64,000 nucleotides of DNA from Urechidicola croceus (GCF_001761325.1 NZ_CP017478.1:3245501-3309500); one strand, 5' to 3'; positions 36,837-47,849 are shown, counted from the first letter of the stretch. Notes: generated by a model not told the origin, from the sequence alone. Made by a program: numbers and translations.

Positions 36837-37541
36837 ATGAATTATAGTTTGAAGAGTAGTTTTTTTGTTTTACTATTTTTATTTATTACAAATAGTTTTT
36901 TTGCACAGTTAAGAGCTGATAAATTACCTGGTGGTTTACAAGTATCATCTTTTAGTCAAAATAACTCTAGGCTGATAAATATCGCAAGTCAAAATGGTTT
37001 AGTACTTAAAGATATTTATTTATTCCCGTCACATTATAATACTGCTATTTTTACAAATAGTAAAGATGAAAAATTTACAATTTCAAGTATAAACTTTAAT
37101 ATTTATTCAAATAATTTTGATTCTAGATTATCTAATGATTCTATTTATGTTTTTGATAATTCAAACATAAAAAGTGTAGAAATTGGAGATAAGCTTTTTA
37201 AAAAATATTTTGATGATAATACAGAAGAAAATAAGATTTATCAAGTGATTTATGAAGGTGATTCTTTTTCTTTACTTCGTATGGATAAATTTGTCAAAAG
37301 TGAAATTAAAAATGCGCTAAATCCAACAGAAGTAAAAGTTCATTTTTCTAAAATTTCAAATTATTATTCTGTGAATGGCGAGAAACAAAAAATGGTAAAA
37401 ATAAAATTAAATAAAAAATCAATATTAAGTTTATTTGATGATAAATCTAAGGTAATTAAGGATTTTGTTAAAAAGAATAAATTATCTTTTTCTAAAGAAA
37501 AAGATCTTTCTAGAATATTAAATTATTATGAAAGTTTATAG
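36837..37541 (+). CDS. secreted protein of unknown function between rplQ and carA
   Basis: A 234-residue protein with a signal peptide ending about residue 23 (NSFFAQ). The mature part has a beta-rich N-terminal half and a Lys-rich helical C-terminus (KKSILSLFDDKSKVIKDFVKKNK). No Cys follows the signal, so it is periplasmic or exported rather than a lipoprotein. I recognise no domain. It has its own promoter and is followed by a hairpin with a T-run, so it is a single-gene unit wedged into an otherwise conserved rplQ-carA neighbourhood. Confidence 0.65.
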   Translation: MNYSLKSSFFVLLFLFITNSFFAQLRADKLPGGLQVSSFSQNNSRLINIASQNGLVLKDIYLFPSHYNTAIFTNSKDEKFTISSINFNIYSNNFDSRLSNDSIYVFDNSNIKSVEIGDKLFKKYFDDNTEENKIYQVIYEGDSFSLLRMDKFVKSEIKNALNPTEVKVHFSKISNYYSVNGEKQKMVKIKLNKKSILSLFDDKSKVIKDFVKKNKLSFSKEKDLSRILNYYESL

Positions 37542-37560
37542 ATTGATAAAATAATTAGTA

Positions 37561-37594
37561 AAAAGGATTAACGTTTATGTTGTCCTTTTTTTTT
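37561..37594 (+). terminator. terminator before carA
   Basis: AAAAGGA.TTAAC pairs with GTTGTCCTTTT around a short loop (one mismatched position), followed by nine or ten T. It begins 20 bases after the stop of the secreted protein gene. Confidence 0.75.
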
Positions 37595-37614
37595 GGAATA
37601 TAAAATAATACAAA

Positions 37615-38721
37615 GTGAATTACAAACAACACAACAAAGCAATTTTGCTATTAGAAGACGGAACTATTTTTGAAGGAAAATCAATCGGAATTGAAGGTTC
37701 TGCATTTGGAGAAATATGTTACAATACTGGAACGACAGGTTATCAAGAAATTTTTACCGATCCTTCTTATTATGGACAACTAATGTTAACAACCAATGCT
37801 CATATTGGAAACTATGGAATTACAGATTCTGAAGTAGAATCAGATTCTATTAAAATTTCTGGATTAGTTTGTCGTAATATAAGTTCTTTTTATTCAAGAG
37901 AAATTGCTTCAGAATCAATAGCAGAATATTTTGAAAAGCAAAATTTAGTTGCAATTTCTGATGTAGATACTAGAGCAGTAGTAAGATATATAAGAGATAA
38001 AGGAGCAATGAATTCTGTGATTTCAACTGAAATAGATGATATTGAAAAATTAAAAAAACAATTATCCGAACAACCAAATATGGATGGTTTAGAACTATCA
38101 TCTAAAGTATCTACTAAGGAACCTTATTTTATTGGAGATGAAAATGCTACTTATAAAATTTCAGCATTAGATTTAGGAATAAAAAAGAATATTTTACGAA
38201 ACTTAGTAAAAAGAGATTGTTACATAAAGGTTTTTCCATACAATTCAACATTTGAAGATTTACAAAGTTTTAACCCTGATGGATATTTCCTTTCAAATGG
38301 CCCAGGAGACCCAACACCACTTATTGATGCTCAAAATGTAGCAAAAGAAATAATAAAACATGATTTTCCTCTTTTTGGAATCTGTTTAGGTCATCAAGTA
38401 ATTGCTCTGGCTCATGGAATAAAAACGTATAAAATGCATAATGGTCATAGAGGAATCAATCATCCAGTTAAAAATATAATTACAGGTAAAGGTGAAATAA
38501 CATCTCAAAATCATGGATTTGTTGTTGAAAAAGAGTCTTTAGAAAGTAATAAAGAGTTTGAATTGACCCATATTCATTTGAATGACAATACTGTTGCAGG
38601 TATAAGAATGAAAAATAAAAATTGTTTTTCAGTGCAATATCATCCTGAAGCAAGTCCTGGACCACATGATTCATCTTATTTGTTTGATGAATTTATAGAG
38701 AATATTAAAAAAGCAAAATAA
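37615..38721 (+). CDS. carA: carbamoyl-phosphate synthase small (glutaminase) subunit
   Basis: CarA, 368 residues, hydrolyses glutamine and passes ammonia to CarB for carbamoyl phosphate, used for arginine and pyrimidine synthesis. N-terminal domain (1-150) and class I glutamine amidotransferase domain with Cys257 (FGICLGHQ), His343 and Glu345 (QYHPEASPGPHDS) are complete. Translation must start at GTG (37615), because no ATG fits the conserved N-terminus. carB is not adjacent and lies elsewhere, as is usual in flavobacteria. Confidence 0.97.
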   Translation: MNYKQHNKAILLLEDGTIFEGKSIGIEGSAFGEICYNTGTTGYQEIFTDPSYYGQLMLTTNAHIGNYGITDSEVESDSIKISGLVCRNISSFYSREIASESIAEYFEKQNLVAISDVDTRAVVRYIRDKGAMNSVISTEIDDIEKLKKQLSEQPNMDGLELSSKVSTKEPYFIGDENATYKISALDLGIKKNILRNLVKRDCYIKVFPYNSTFEDLQSFNPDGYFLSNGPGDPTPLIDAQNVAKEIIKHDFPLFGICLGHQVIALAHGIKTYKMHNGHRGINHPVKNIITGKGEITSQNHGFVVEKESLESNKEFELTHIHLNDNTVAGIRMKNKNCFSVQYHPEASPGPHDSSYLFDEFIENIKKAK

Positions 38722-38797
38722 TAATAGAGTGTTTTCAAAAAATGGTATAGAATTTAATTATTTGCTAATTCTTTAAGAAATTAACTATATATTAATG

Positions 38798-38824
38798 TTG
38801 ATTTATAGTTGTTTTGTACCTTTG
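38798..38824 (+). promoter_or_regulatory. promoter of eno
   Basis: TACCTTTG (38817-38824) is a full -7 match; a TTG at 38798-38800 stands 16 bases upstream, slightly short of the usual spacing. The ATG is 34 bases downstream. Confidence 0.55.
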
Positions 38825-38846
38825 GAACTTGAAAAAAACAAACTAA

Positions 38847-40148
<1,302 letters not shown>

Positions 40149-40167
40149 TTTTAGATAAATAGATTTT

Positions 40168-40198
40168 AAAAAACCAACACATAGTGTTGGTTTTTTTT
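40168..40198 (+). terminator. bidirectional terminator after eno
   Basis: A 13-bp stem AAAAAACCAACAC/GTGTTGGTTTTTT with a 3-base loop, A-run on the left and T-run on the right. It separates eno from the converging DUF481 gene that ends at 40204, and could stop both. Confidence 0.93.
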
Positions 40199-40203
40199 GT
40201 TTT

Positions 40204-40962
40204 TTATTCAAATGAATAGATCAGTCCGTTGGTAAAACTATATTGCGATTTTGGAATTCCCTCAACAGGAAACTTATCAAAGTTAAATTTGAAAGTTGAT
40301 TTAAAAGCCAGTTTTTCAAAAATTTTAACTGCAATAGAACTTTCACTTGAAATTCTAAAATCATTAAAGCCATCTAGTTTTGGTTGATAATAAGTTGTGC
40401 TAACTATTGCAGTATTTTTTGATGGAAATAAACTAAATGACAAATAGGAACTCCATCTTAAATCTTTATTGGTAATTGCTATATCTTCTTTAGACCTATC
40501 ATATTCATACATAATTAAAGAGCCTAAATAAAATTTATATTTTTCAGAATTAGAAATTTTAAAACGAGGACCAGTACCTAATAATCCTCTAAAGTCAATT
40601 TTACTTATTGAATTATACTGTGTCTGACCAAAAAATTCCCAATATATTTTTGATTTTATTTTATAATTATATCTTAAATGTTGAACACTGTTGCTAATAA
40701 GATTTTGACCGTCAAGTTGTTCAAAATCAATATCATTCATAAACAATATTAAATGTTGGGCATTTTTATATTGAACATGTATTCTATTGTCAATTTTAAA
40801 AATCTTTTTCGTGTTTTTAGTTAAATTTATATTTAGACCTATAGAACCTGACCAGCCTGAAGTGTCAGTAACCATTCGAAGTGATTCTGTATTTATAATT
40901 TGAGCATTTAAATTTAGTACAATAAAAAAGAAAATAACGAGTGAAAATTTATTAAAAAACAA
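40204..40962 (-). CDS. DUF481-family outer membrane protein
   Basis: A 252-residue protein with a signal peptide (cut about residue 20, NLNAQ) and a series of amphipathic beta strands ending QYSFTNGLIYSFE, a terminal aromatic typical of outer-membrane barrels. The middle (RYNYKIKSKIYWEFFGQTQYN, FRGLLGTGPRFKI) fits DUF481/YdiY-like proteins, whose job is unknown. The 3' end shares the eno terminator. A -7 box lies 33 bases before the ATG. Confidence 0.75.
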   Translation of the reverse strand: MFFNKFSLVIFFFIVLNLNAQIINTESLRMVTDTSGWSGSIGLNINLTKNTKKIFKIDNRIHVQYKNAQHLILFMNDIDFEQLDGQNLISNSVQHLRYNYKIKSKIYWEFFGQTQYNSISKIDFRGLLGTGPRFKISNSEKYKFYLGSLIMYEYDRSKEDIAITNKDLRWSSYLSFSLFPSKNTAIVSTTYYQPKLDGFNDFRISSESSIAVKIFEKLAFKSTFKFNFDKFPVEGIPKSQYSFTNGLIYSFE

Positions 40963-40994
40963 TGTATTTATAGAATTAGATGAAACTTAGTGTG

Positions 40995-41002
40995 CAAAAT
41001 TA
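40995..41002 (-). promoter_or_regulatory. -7 box of the DUF481 gene
   Basis: Minus strand TAATTTTG, a full TAnnTTTG match, 32 bases before the start codon. No TTG is seen at the usual distance upstream. Confidence 0.45.
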
Positions 41003-41055
41003 ATATATCGACACATAATAGGAATACTTTACTTTTATTTTCTTCCAAATTTTCG

Positions 41056-41063
41056 TAAATTCG
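41056..41063 (+). promoter_or_regulatory. -7-like box of gltA
   Basis: TAAATTCG, one mismatch from TAnnTTTG, 35 bases before the gltA ATG. The same TTCG variant occurs before the DUF819 gene. No clear TTG upstream. Confidence 0.4.
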
Positions 41064-41098
41064 TGCTCTCATTTTTAGCAATTTTCAAAAAATATAAT

Positions 41099-42385
41099 AT
41101 GTCAGATAAAGCAAAATTAGAAGTTAATGGTAATAGTTATGAGTTTCCTATTTATACAGGTACTGAAAATGAAAAAGCCATTGACATCTCAAAACTTAGG
41201 GGTTTAACTGGTGGTTTAACCACAATCGATCCAGGATATAAAAATACAGGATCATGTGTAAGTGAAATTACATTTTTAAACGGTGAACAAGGAATTTTGC
41301 GATATCGAGGTTATAGTATTGAAGATCTTGCTGAAAAAGCTGATTTTCTAGAAGTTGCATATTTATTAATTTTTGGAGAATTACCAAATAAAGAACAATT
41401 AGACAAGTTCCATTCTGATATAAAAAAGCGTTCAGTAGTTGATGAGGAAGTAAAGAAGATTGTAGATGCTTTTCCAAAGTCTGCACATCCAATGGGTGTT
41501 TTATCTTCATTGACAAGTGCTTTGACAGCTTTCAATCCAGAATCTGTTGACATCAATTCAGAAGAAGAAATGTATAATGCAATAGTTGGAATTTTAGGGA
41601 AATTTCCCGTTTTAGTTGCTTGGGCAATGCGTAAAAAACAGGGTTTACCATTAGATTATGGTGATAATTCACTTGGATATGTTGAGAATATTTTGAAAAT
41701 GATGTTTAAACAACCAAATGAAGAGTATAAACTAAATCCAATTGTAGTTGATGCTTTAGATAAATTATTAATTCTTCATGCTGATCATGAACAAAACTGT
41801 TCAACTTCTACAGTAAGAATAGTTGGTTCGTCACATGCTGGATTATTTGCTTCAATATCTGCTGGTATTTCTGCGCTTTGGGGACCACTACATGGTGGAG
41901 CAAACCAAGCGGTTCTTGAAATGTTAGAGGCAATTAAAGAAGATGGAGGAGACACTAAAAAATATATGGCTAAAGCTAAGGATAAAAGTGATCCATTCCG
42001 TTTAATGGGATTTGGACATAGAGTTTATAAAAACTTCGATCCTAGAGCAAAAATTATTAAAGTTGCTGCTGATGAAGTATTAGATGATTTAGGTGTTCAA
42101 GACCCTATTTTAGATATTGCTAAAGGATTAGAAAAAGAAGCATTGGCTGATGATTATTTTGTAAAAAGAAAATTATATCCAAATGTTGATTTTTATTCTG
42201 GAATTATTTATCGTGCAATGGGGATACCAACTGAAATGTTTACAGTAATGTTTGCATTAGGAAGATTACCAGGATGGATAGCTCAATGGAAAGAAATGAG
42301 AGAAAGAAAAGAACCTATTGGAAGACCAAGGCAGGTTTATATTGGAAAGAATTCAAGACCATTTATTTCTGTAGAAAAGAGATAA
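41099..42385 (+). CDS. gltA: citrate synthase (type II)
   Basis: Citrate synthase, 428 residues, condenses acetyl-CoA and oxaloacetate at the entry of the TCA cycle. Catalytic His265 (PLHGGANQ), His307 (GFGHRVYK) and Asp364 (NVDFYSG) align with the E. coli triad within two positions; the N-terminal domain with the ITFLNGEQGILRYRGY block marks the long, Gram-negative type. The start was placed at MSDKAKLE, because the 12 upstream codons overlap the predicted promoter box and transcription start. Confidence 0.98.
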   Translation: MSDKAKLEVNGNSYEFPIYTGTENEKAIDISKLRGLTGGLTTIDPGYKNTGSCVSEITFLNGEQGILRYRGYSIEDLAEKADFLEVAYLLIFGELPNKEQLDKFHSDIKKRSVVDEEVKKIVDAFPKSAHPMGVLSSLTSALTAFNPESVDINSEEEMYNAIVGILGKFPVLVAWAMRKKQGLPLDYGDNSLGYVENILKMMFKQPNEEYKLNPIVVDALDKLLILHADHEQNCSTSTVRIVGSSHAGLFASISAGISALWGPLHGGANQAVLEMLEAIKEDGGDTKKYMAKAKDKSDPFRLMGFGHRVYKNFDPRAKIIKVAADEVLDDLGVQDPILDIAKGLEKEALADDYFVKRKLYPNVDFYSGIIYRAMGIPTEMFTVMFALGRLPGWIAQWKEMRERKEPIGRPRQVYIGKNSRPFISVEKR

Positions 42386-42400
42386 TACGAGAAATATATT

Positions 42401-42472
42401 AAAAAGTCGTTCAGAGTAAAGAGAAAATTCTTTTATAGGATTGCTATAGGTCTTTATTTTGAACGATTTTTT
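42401..42472 (+). terminator. terminator after gltA (very long hairpin)
   Basis: Bases 42401-42422 pair without a gap with 42451-42472 (22 positions, three G-T wobbles), and a 5-bp TATAG/CTATA hairpin forms at the tip. A-run on the left and T-run on the right. It ends 20 bases before the next start, so it ends gltA transcripts or serves as an RNA stabiliser. Confidence 0.85.
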
Positions 42473-42491
42473 ATGTTAACTAGAATTTTGT

Positions 42492-43406
42492 ATGCTTAAA
42501 CTTAATATTAAAGACGAAACGTCACAATTGAAAGTGGTGGTTTTAGGAACTGCACAAAGCAATGGACCAATTCCTACGGTCGAAGAATGTTACGATCCAA
42601 AATCAGTAGAATATGTGAAAGCAGGGACTTATCCTAAAATTGAGGATATGGTTTTAGAAATGCAGTCAGTTGAAGATGTTTTAAAAAAATATAATGTAGA
42701 AGTTTTCAGACCTAAACAAATTGAGAATTATAATCAAATTTTTGCTAGAGACATTGCCTTTGTGATTGACGATAAGTTTATCAAAGCAAATATTCTACCT
42801 GATAGAGCTAAAGAAATAGAAGCTATCCAGCAAGTAATTGATCAAATTAATCCAAATAAAATTATAACATTACCTGAAGAAGCCCATGTCGAAGGAGGTG
42901 ATGTAATGCCTTGGAATGATTATATATTTGTAGGGACATATTCAGGAGAAGATTATCCAGATTTTATTACAGCTCGAACGAATATGGATGCAGTTATAGC
43001 ACTTCAAGAATTATTTCCTGAAAAAACAGTAAAATCATTTGAACTGAGAAAATCAAATACTGATGCTCGTAATAATGCACTTCATTTAGATTGCTGCTTT
43101 CAACCAATTGGAACGAATAAAGCAATTATTCATAAAAATGGATTTTTAGTAGAAAAAGAATATCAATTTTTAGTAGATTTATTCGGAAAAGAAAATTTAT
43201 TTGAAATCACAAAGGAAGAAATGTATAATATGAATTCAAATATTTTTTCAATTTCTCCAGAAGTCATTATTTCAGAAAAAAACTTTACACGATTAAATAG
43301 TTGGTTAAGAAAGCAAGGGTTTACTGTTGAAGAAGTTCCTTATGCTGAAATTTCAAAGCAAGAAGGACTTTTACGTTGTTCAACTCTACCATTGGTTAGA
43401 GAATAG
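42492..43406 (+). CDS. guanidine-modifying enzyme (DDAH/amidinotransferase family)
   Basis: A 304-residue protein of the guanidino-group modifying superfamily, which includes dimethylargininase, arginine deiminase and amidinotransferases. The catalytic Cys296 (LLRCSTLPL) near the C-terminus, His198 with Asp200 (NALHLDCCF) and the acidic residues in FARD (84-87) and EGGD (134-137) are in place. The family is often found right after gltA in flavobacteria. Whether it hydrolyses methylarginines or transfers amidino groups cannot be told from sequence alone. Confidence 0.85.
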   Translation: MLKLNIKDETSQLKVVVLGTAQSNGPIPTVEECYDPKSVEYVKAGTYPKIEDMVLEMQSVEDVLKKYNVEVFRPKQIENYNQIFARDIAFVIDDKFIKANILPDRAKEIEAIQQVIDQINPNKIITLPEEAHVEGGDVMPWNDYIFVGTYSGEDYPDFITARTNMDAVIALQELFPEKTVKSFELRKSNTDARNNALHLDCCFQPIGTNKAIIHKNGFLVEKEYQFLVDLFGKENLFEITKEEMYNMNSNIFSISPEVIISEKNFTRLNSWLRKQGFTVEEVPYAEISKQEGLLRCSTLPLVRE

Positions 43407-43418
43407 GGAAACAACTTT

Positions 43419-44483
43419 CTACAACCATTTTTTCTTTTTAAAATATATAACCATAATTAAAGTTATAAGTATCATTATTCCCCAAGCAATATGATATCCA
43501 TATTTCCAATGAAGTTCTGGCATGTGTTCGAAATTCATACCGTAAATACCTGCAATAAATGTAAGAGGGATAAAAATTGTAGCAATAATTGTAAGTAATT
43601 TCATTACTTCATTCATTTTATTGCTTACTCCTGTTAAATACAAATCCATAATACTAGAAGCCATATCACGCTGTGTTTCAATAGTATCATTGATTTGTAT
43701 GATATGTTCATAAACATCTCTAAAGTAAGGACCTGTACTTTCTTCAATTAAATCATTTGCATCTTTTTCAATTGTAGAAACAACTTCTCGTAAAGGATTT
43801 GTAATCTTTCGAAGATTGATAAGTTGTTTTTTTAATTTTTGAATCTCTCTTAGTGATTCTTGCGTAGGTGAGATTAAAATTTTTTCTTCTAATTTTTCTG
43901 ATACGTCACTTATATAATCTGTTACATAAAAGTAATTATCAACTACTGTATCAATTAAACGATAAAACAAATAATCAGCCCCTTTGTCTCTAATAATTCC
44001 TTTTCTTTCTTTTAATCTCATACGTATAGAATCAAAAATATCGCCTTCTTGTTCTTGAAAACTGATAATCCAATTTTTACCTAATATAAAACTCACTTGC
44101 TCATGAACAATACCAGTTTTATTTTTAGATATCCCTAACATTTTGAGTGTGATGAATATATGATTTTGGAATTCTTCAATTTTAGGGCGATGATTTGTAT
44201 TCAAAACATCTTCTATAGTTAATGAATGTAAATCAAAATGATTTCCAATTTTAGCAATAACTTCTGTATCATGTAAACCATCAATATTTATCCAACTTAC
44301 AGTTTCAGAATCTTTAAATTCAAAACAATCAGATGGTTGTTCACAAATTTTTTCTGAATATATATCCTCATTATAATCTATAACTGATACTTTAACATGA
44401 TCTACTTTTTTACTACCAACATGTATTAATGCTCCTGGTGGTAAACCTGATTTTCTTGAAGTTTTTCTACCGTTTTCAGACAT
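43419..44483 (-). CDS. corA: magnesium/cobalt transporter CorA
   Basis: CorA, 354 residues, a pentameric inner-membrane channel for Mg2+ (also Co2+, Ni2+). A large cytoplasmic N-terminal domain is followed by two C-terminal helices with the diagnostic GMN motif (315-317) between them, then NFEHMPELHW in the periplasmic loop and a KKKKW end. It converges with the guanidine-modifying enzyme gene with 12 bases between the stops and no visible terminator. Confidence 0.97.
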   Translation of the reverse strand: MSENGRKTSRKSGLPPGALIHVGSKKVDHVKVSVIDYNEDIYSEKICEQPSDCFEFKDSETVSWINIDGLHDTEVIAKIGNHFDLHSLTIEDVLNTNHRPKIEEFQNHIFITLKMLGISKNKTGIVHEQVSFILGKNWIISFQEQEGDIFDSIRMRLKERKGIIRDKGADYLFYRLIDTVVDNYFYVTDYISDVSEKLEEKILISPTQESLREIQKLKKQLINLRKITNPLREVVSTIEKDANDLIEESTGPYFRDVYEHIIQINDTIETQRDMASSIMDLYLTGVSNKMNEVMKLLTIIATIFIPLTFIAGIYGMNFEHMPELHWKYGYHIAWGIMILITLIMVIYFKKKKWL

Positions 44484-44511
44484 AAGTGATAAATTATATT
44501 CCTTGTAATAA

Positions 44512-44519
44512 CAAACTTA
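44512..44519 (-). promoter_or_regulatory. -7 box of corA
   Basis: Minus strand TAAGTTTG, full TAnnTTTG match, 28 bases before the corA ATG; no TTG at the expected place. Confidence 0.45.
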
Positions 44520-44589
44520 CTTTTTTATTTTTAAAGTCTATATAATATCATTTTAAAAATCACTCAATTTTTATATGAAATATCAAGAA

Positions 44590-44623
44590 TAAAAAAATTC
44601 CCGACTTGTAAAAATCGGGAATT
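44590..44623 (-). terminator. terminator of the phytase-like protein gene
   Basis: AATTCCCGA (44596-44604) pairs with TCGGGAATT (44615-44623), 9 bp, followed on the minus strand by seven T. It lies 20 bases after the stop. Confidence 0.88.
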
Positions 44624-44643
44624 AAATTTATTGGTTTAGTTTG

Positions 44644-47600
44644 TTACAATTTAACAAAACGTTTTACACCATAGTTTTTAGATTTAATGATATAGATCCC
44701 AGTTTTGAAATTTGAAATGTCAATATTATTCAATTCAGAAAAACTTTTAATTAATCGACCGTTAATATCAAATATTTGACCAGTAATTGATTTATTAAAA
44801 TTTAATCTCTGATTAGTTACAACAGGATTAGGGAAAATTTTAAAGTTATTATCAGCAACTTCTTTGCTAATATTTAATACATCGTCACTTATTTCAATAA
44901 TTCCCATTGATCCACTTACTTCATAGCCAACCAATAAAATATTTTTGCCACTAGGGCAAACCGATGCTTCAACAAACTTTATTATTTCGGGCGCTATATC
45001 ACCAGAAAGACGATTTCCATTATAAAATGTTATAAACTCGACATTTTTAGGATCAGTAATATCATACACTAAAATACTACTTTGTCTTTCAAGTCCAATA
45101 AAGGCATATGTATAATCGTCTATAGTTCCAATTGTAATTGCTTCAGGCTCTATTCCTTTATCATCAGATCGATTGTCAAATTCACCTTCATCTTCATTAA
45201 ATAAATCTGGTTCTTCAATAGCTATTGTTTGTTCAAATTCATCACCAGAATCAAAGACTAAGTTTCCATACTCATCAAAAATTGAAAAAGAACGCCCACC
45301 GTAAGAGAAAATTTGTTCAATAATTCCATCATTATTATAATCTCCATTCGCAGTTGTAGTTTTTAACCTTCCCAAATCTTCGTCTTCTTGTAAATCACTA
45401 GCATTAGGATAATATAATGGGTTTAATTCCAAATCTTTTACTCTTTCTTCTTCTGAATACCCATCATAATCTCTTGAATCACCTTCATTGGCAGTTACAA
45501 TATAATTTACTCCATTTACTTCATAAGAAGCAATAGCATCTGGCATAAACATTCCTAAAGTTGGATGATTAGTAATATTTATTGCATCGTCTCTATTACT
45601 CGCATCAAAGCCATAATTGTCATCAAATGAAATAATTCCTAATATACTGTTATCAGTAATTCCTGCTCCAGCTAATCCAAAATCATTATCATTCATAACT
45701 GCAATCTCATTATTTGGAAGAAGAGCAATACCTTCAGCTTTATCAGAACTCTGATATCCAACTGTTGGTAAATTCAAAATTTTATTCTTTTGTGCTATAA
45801 ATATACCTTCTGCAACTATCTCATCCGTTGTCATTTCTTCTAGTTCTTTACCACCAGTAAGTGATAGGTTTAGAATATTCGTTGCGTAATTGATGTCAAT
45901 TTCAAATATATATTTTTTTCCTTCAGTATTTGTAGGTCCAGATGAGTCTCTTTCTAAAACTAAAAATTTACCATTTCCAGTATAAACGGCATCACCAATT
46001 TTATCAACTCTTGATGTTGAATAACCAGTATCTTTATTTCTTTCTAAAATATATACATATTCTGATACTGGAGTTCCATCATTTGCATCTATTCCTAATA
46101 TTCTAATTACATCAGAATTGTCTTTGGTAGTACTTGATGGATTGTATAAAGGAGATTGAATAAATGAATAAATGATGTGATTTTCAATATCATAGGAAAT
46201 TGCTTCAAAGCCTCTATTTGCTCTTCTTTTAGAATATACTTCAGGTAATGTTTCGGCTCCATATGTTCCAATTGGCATTGGAGAATCCCCTAGTAGTGAT
46301 GTTCCTTCAGGCACATATCTATCAACCAATGTTCCGTTAGATTCAAATTTATAAATTGCTGGTCTGTATTCATCACACATCCAAAAGTAACCGTCTTTAT
46401 CGATTAAAATTCCTTCAAAATCTCCACCAAATTCATCATAAGGAAGCGCATGAAAAGTTTCAGAAGTATTAATGTCAGTATAGTCAATATTAGAATAGGC
46501 AGTCGATGGGTCTGAGTATGTAACTGGAATTTCATCAAATCCTGGAATATTTCCTTTACCTGTAATTGGAGTTGTACCATCTTGGCGGTATAACATTATT
46601 TGGTCATCCAAAGTTATGCTTCCGTTCGTTTTATTTAAAGTGAATTTTACGATCCGACCTTGATAATTTGGTAGTTTAAATGGGCGTATATTTTGAGAAG
46701 TGGCAGGATTAAAATTAGCCTTGTTTACAACTGCAGCATTTGGACCTCTATCTGGAATTGCATAGAAAATTTGATTTATTTCAGTTGAATTTTCAGTATC
46801 ATAAAACAATCCAGAAAATCCACCCAATAAAACATCTGGCTGGCCTCCATCATAAACAGGCACACCTAAAGATGGCCAATCAGAAACTAATTCATTTACA
46901 ATGAATTGTTCTATAGTTGGAGTTCCTAACAAATGATTTTTATATCCTAATGGTAGAATATCTAAGATAGAATCAGTAGTTAAATCAATAATAACTAAAG
47001 CATTCGCTTCTTGGCAATTTACATAGGCTTTTGAACCATCAGGTGTAACTGTTATAAATTCTGGTTCTAAATCTTGAGCAACTGTTGCAGTACTATTATT
47101 TCCAAAAATTCGAATTCCTTTGTTTTGTAGAGATGCTTTTTTATCGTTGTATGATTCAAAAGTAATATGACTTGCAGTTGCAGACATTACACCACCACTC
47201 ATATCAATTATTGTTACTGAACCTTCAGGATCTATAGTATAATCATCTGTTGGTTCTCCTTCATTGGCAACTAATAATTTTGAACCATCAGGTGTAAAAG
47301 TGAGCATGTCAGGTAATGAACCTGCAGTTATTTGCTTTAAAAAATCACCATTTAAATTAAAAAATAGCACTTTACCAGCATCTTGTTTTGGGTCAGATTC
47401 TACAGCAACAGCAATGGTTGTTCCATGGATTGCAACAGAATTTGGCCCTGCACAATATGGAGATAAATCAATTGTTGTAAATAAAGTAGGAATTGCTAAA
47501 TTGCTAATATCTACAATAGTTAAACTATTGTCAGATGAATTAGTGAAAGCAGCACGTTTATTAATTTCATCATAAGCAACAGTTTCAGCAGAGCCTTCGG

Positions 47601-47706
47601 TAAATGTCTGATAACTGGATAAATGTGTAAGTGTTTGTTCGTTTTGTGCAGTCAAAATTAAACTGTGAAATACAACGAAATACAGTAGAAAAGTAATTTT
47701 TCTCAT
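44644..47706 (-). CDS. secreted choice-of-anchor I / phytase-like esterase protein with T9SS tail
   Basis: A 1020-residue exported protein. Signal peptide to about 20; residues 25-250 form the first part of a choice-of-anchor I type beta-propeller (PDMLTFTPDGSKLLVANEGEP, VTPDGSKAYVNCQEANAL). Residues about 265-690 look like an inserted esterase-like phytase domain (GDFEGILIDKDGYFWMCDEY). The propeller then resumes (about 695-940: YIVTANEGDSRDYDGYSEEE, GRSFSIFDEYGNLVFDSG). The last about 70 residues (KIFPNPV...GIYIIKSKNYGVKRFVKL) are a type A sorting domain for type IX secretion. Likely surface-bound or released; possibly phosphate-related. Confidence 0.82.
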   Translation of the reverse strand: MRKITFLLYFVVFHSLILTAQNEQTLTHLSSYQTFTEGSAETVAYDEINKRAAFTNSSDNSLTIVDISNLAIPTLFTTIDLSPYCAGPNSVAIHGTTIAVAVESDPKQDAGKVLFFNLNGDFLKQITAGSLPDMLTFTPDGSKLLVANEGEPTDDYTIDPEGSVTIIDMSGGVMSATASHITFESYNDKKASLQNKGIRIFGNNSTATVAQDLEPEFITVTPDGSKAYVNCQEANALVIIDLTTDSILDILPLGYKNHLLGTPTIEQFIVNELVSDWPSLGVPVYDGGQPDVLLGGFSGLFYDTENSTEINQIFYAIPDRGPNAAVVNKANFNPATSQNIRPFKLPNYQGRIVKFTLNKTNGSITLDDQIMLYRQDGTTPITGKGNIPGFDEIPVTYSDPSTAYSNIDYTDINTSETFHALPYDEFGGDFEGILIDKDGYFWMCDEYRPAIYKFESNGTLVDRYVPEGTSLLGDSPMPIGTYGAETLPEVYSKRRANRGFEAISYDIENHIIYSFIQSPLYNPSSTTKDNSDVIRILGIDANDGTPVSEYVYILERNKDTGYSTSRVDKIGDAVYTGNGKFLVLERDSSGPTNTEGKKYIFEIDINYATNILNLSLTGGKELEEMTTDEIVAEGIFIAQKNKILNLPTVGYQSSDKAEGIALLPNNEIAVMNDNDFGLAGAGITDNSILGIISFDDNYGFDASNRDDAINITNHPTLGMFMPDAIASYEVNGVNYIVTANEGDSRDYDGYSEEERVKDLELNPLYYPNASDLQEDEDLGRLKTTTANGDYNNDGIIEQIFSYGGRSFSIFDEYGNLVFDSGDEFEQTIAIEEPDLFNEDEGEFDNRSDDKGIEPEAITIGTIDDYTYAFIGLERQSSILVYDITDPKNVEFITFYNGNRLSGDIAPEIIKFVEASVCPSGKNILLVGYEVSGSMGIIEISDDVLNISKEVADNNFKIFPNPVVTNQRLNFNKSITGQIFDINGRLIKSFSELNNIDISNFKTGIYIIKSKNYGVKRFVKL

Positions 47707-47849
47707 TTTAAAAAAGTTTTATAGGTTAGAAGAATATCGTGGAGTGATATAAAATTAGGGATAGTTATCTTAACACATAAGATTCTAATATTAATAAATA
47801 TTTAAGAAAACGTATTTATAATGTGTTAATAATTAGTGTTGTATAGTAG

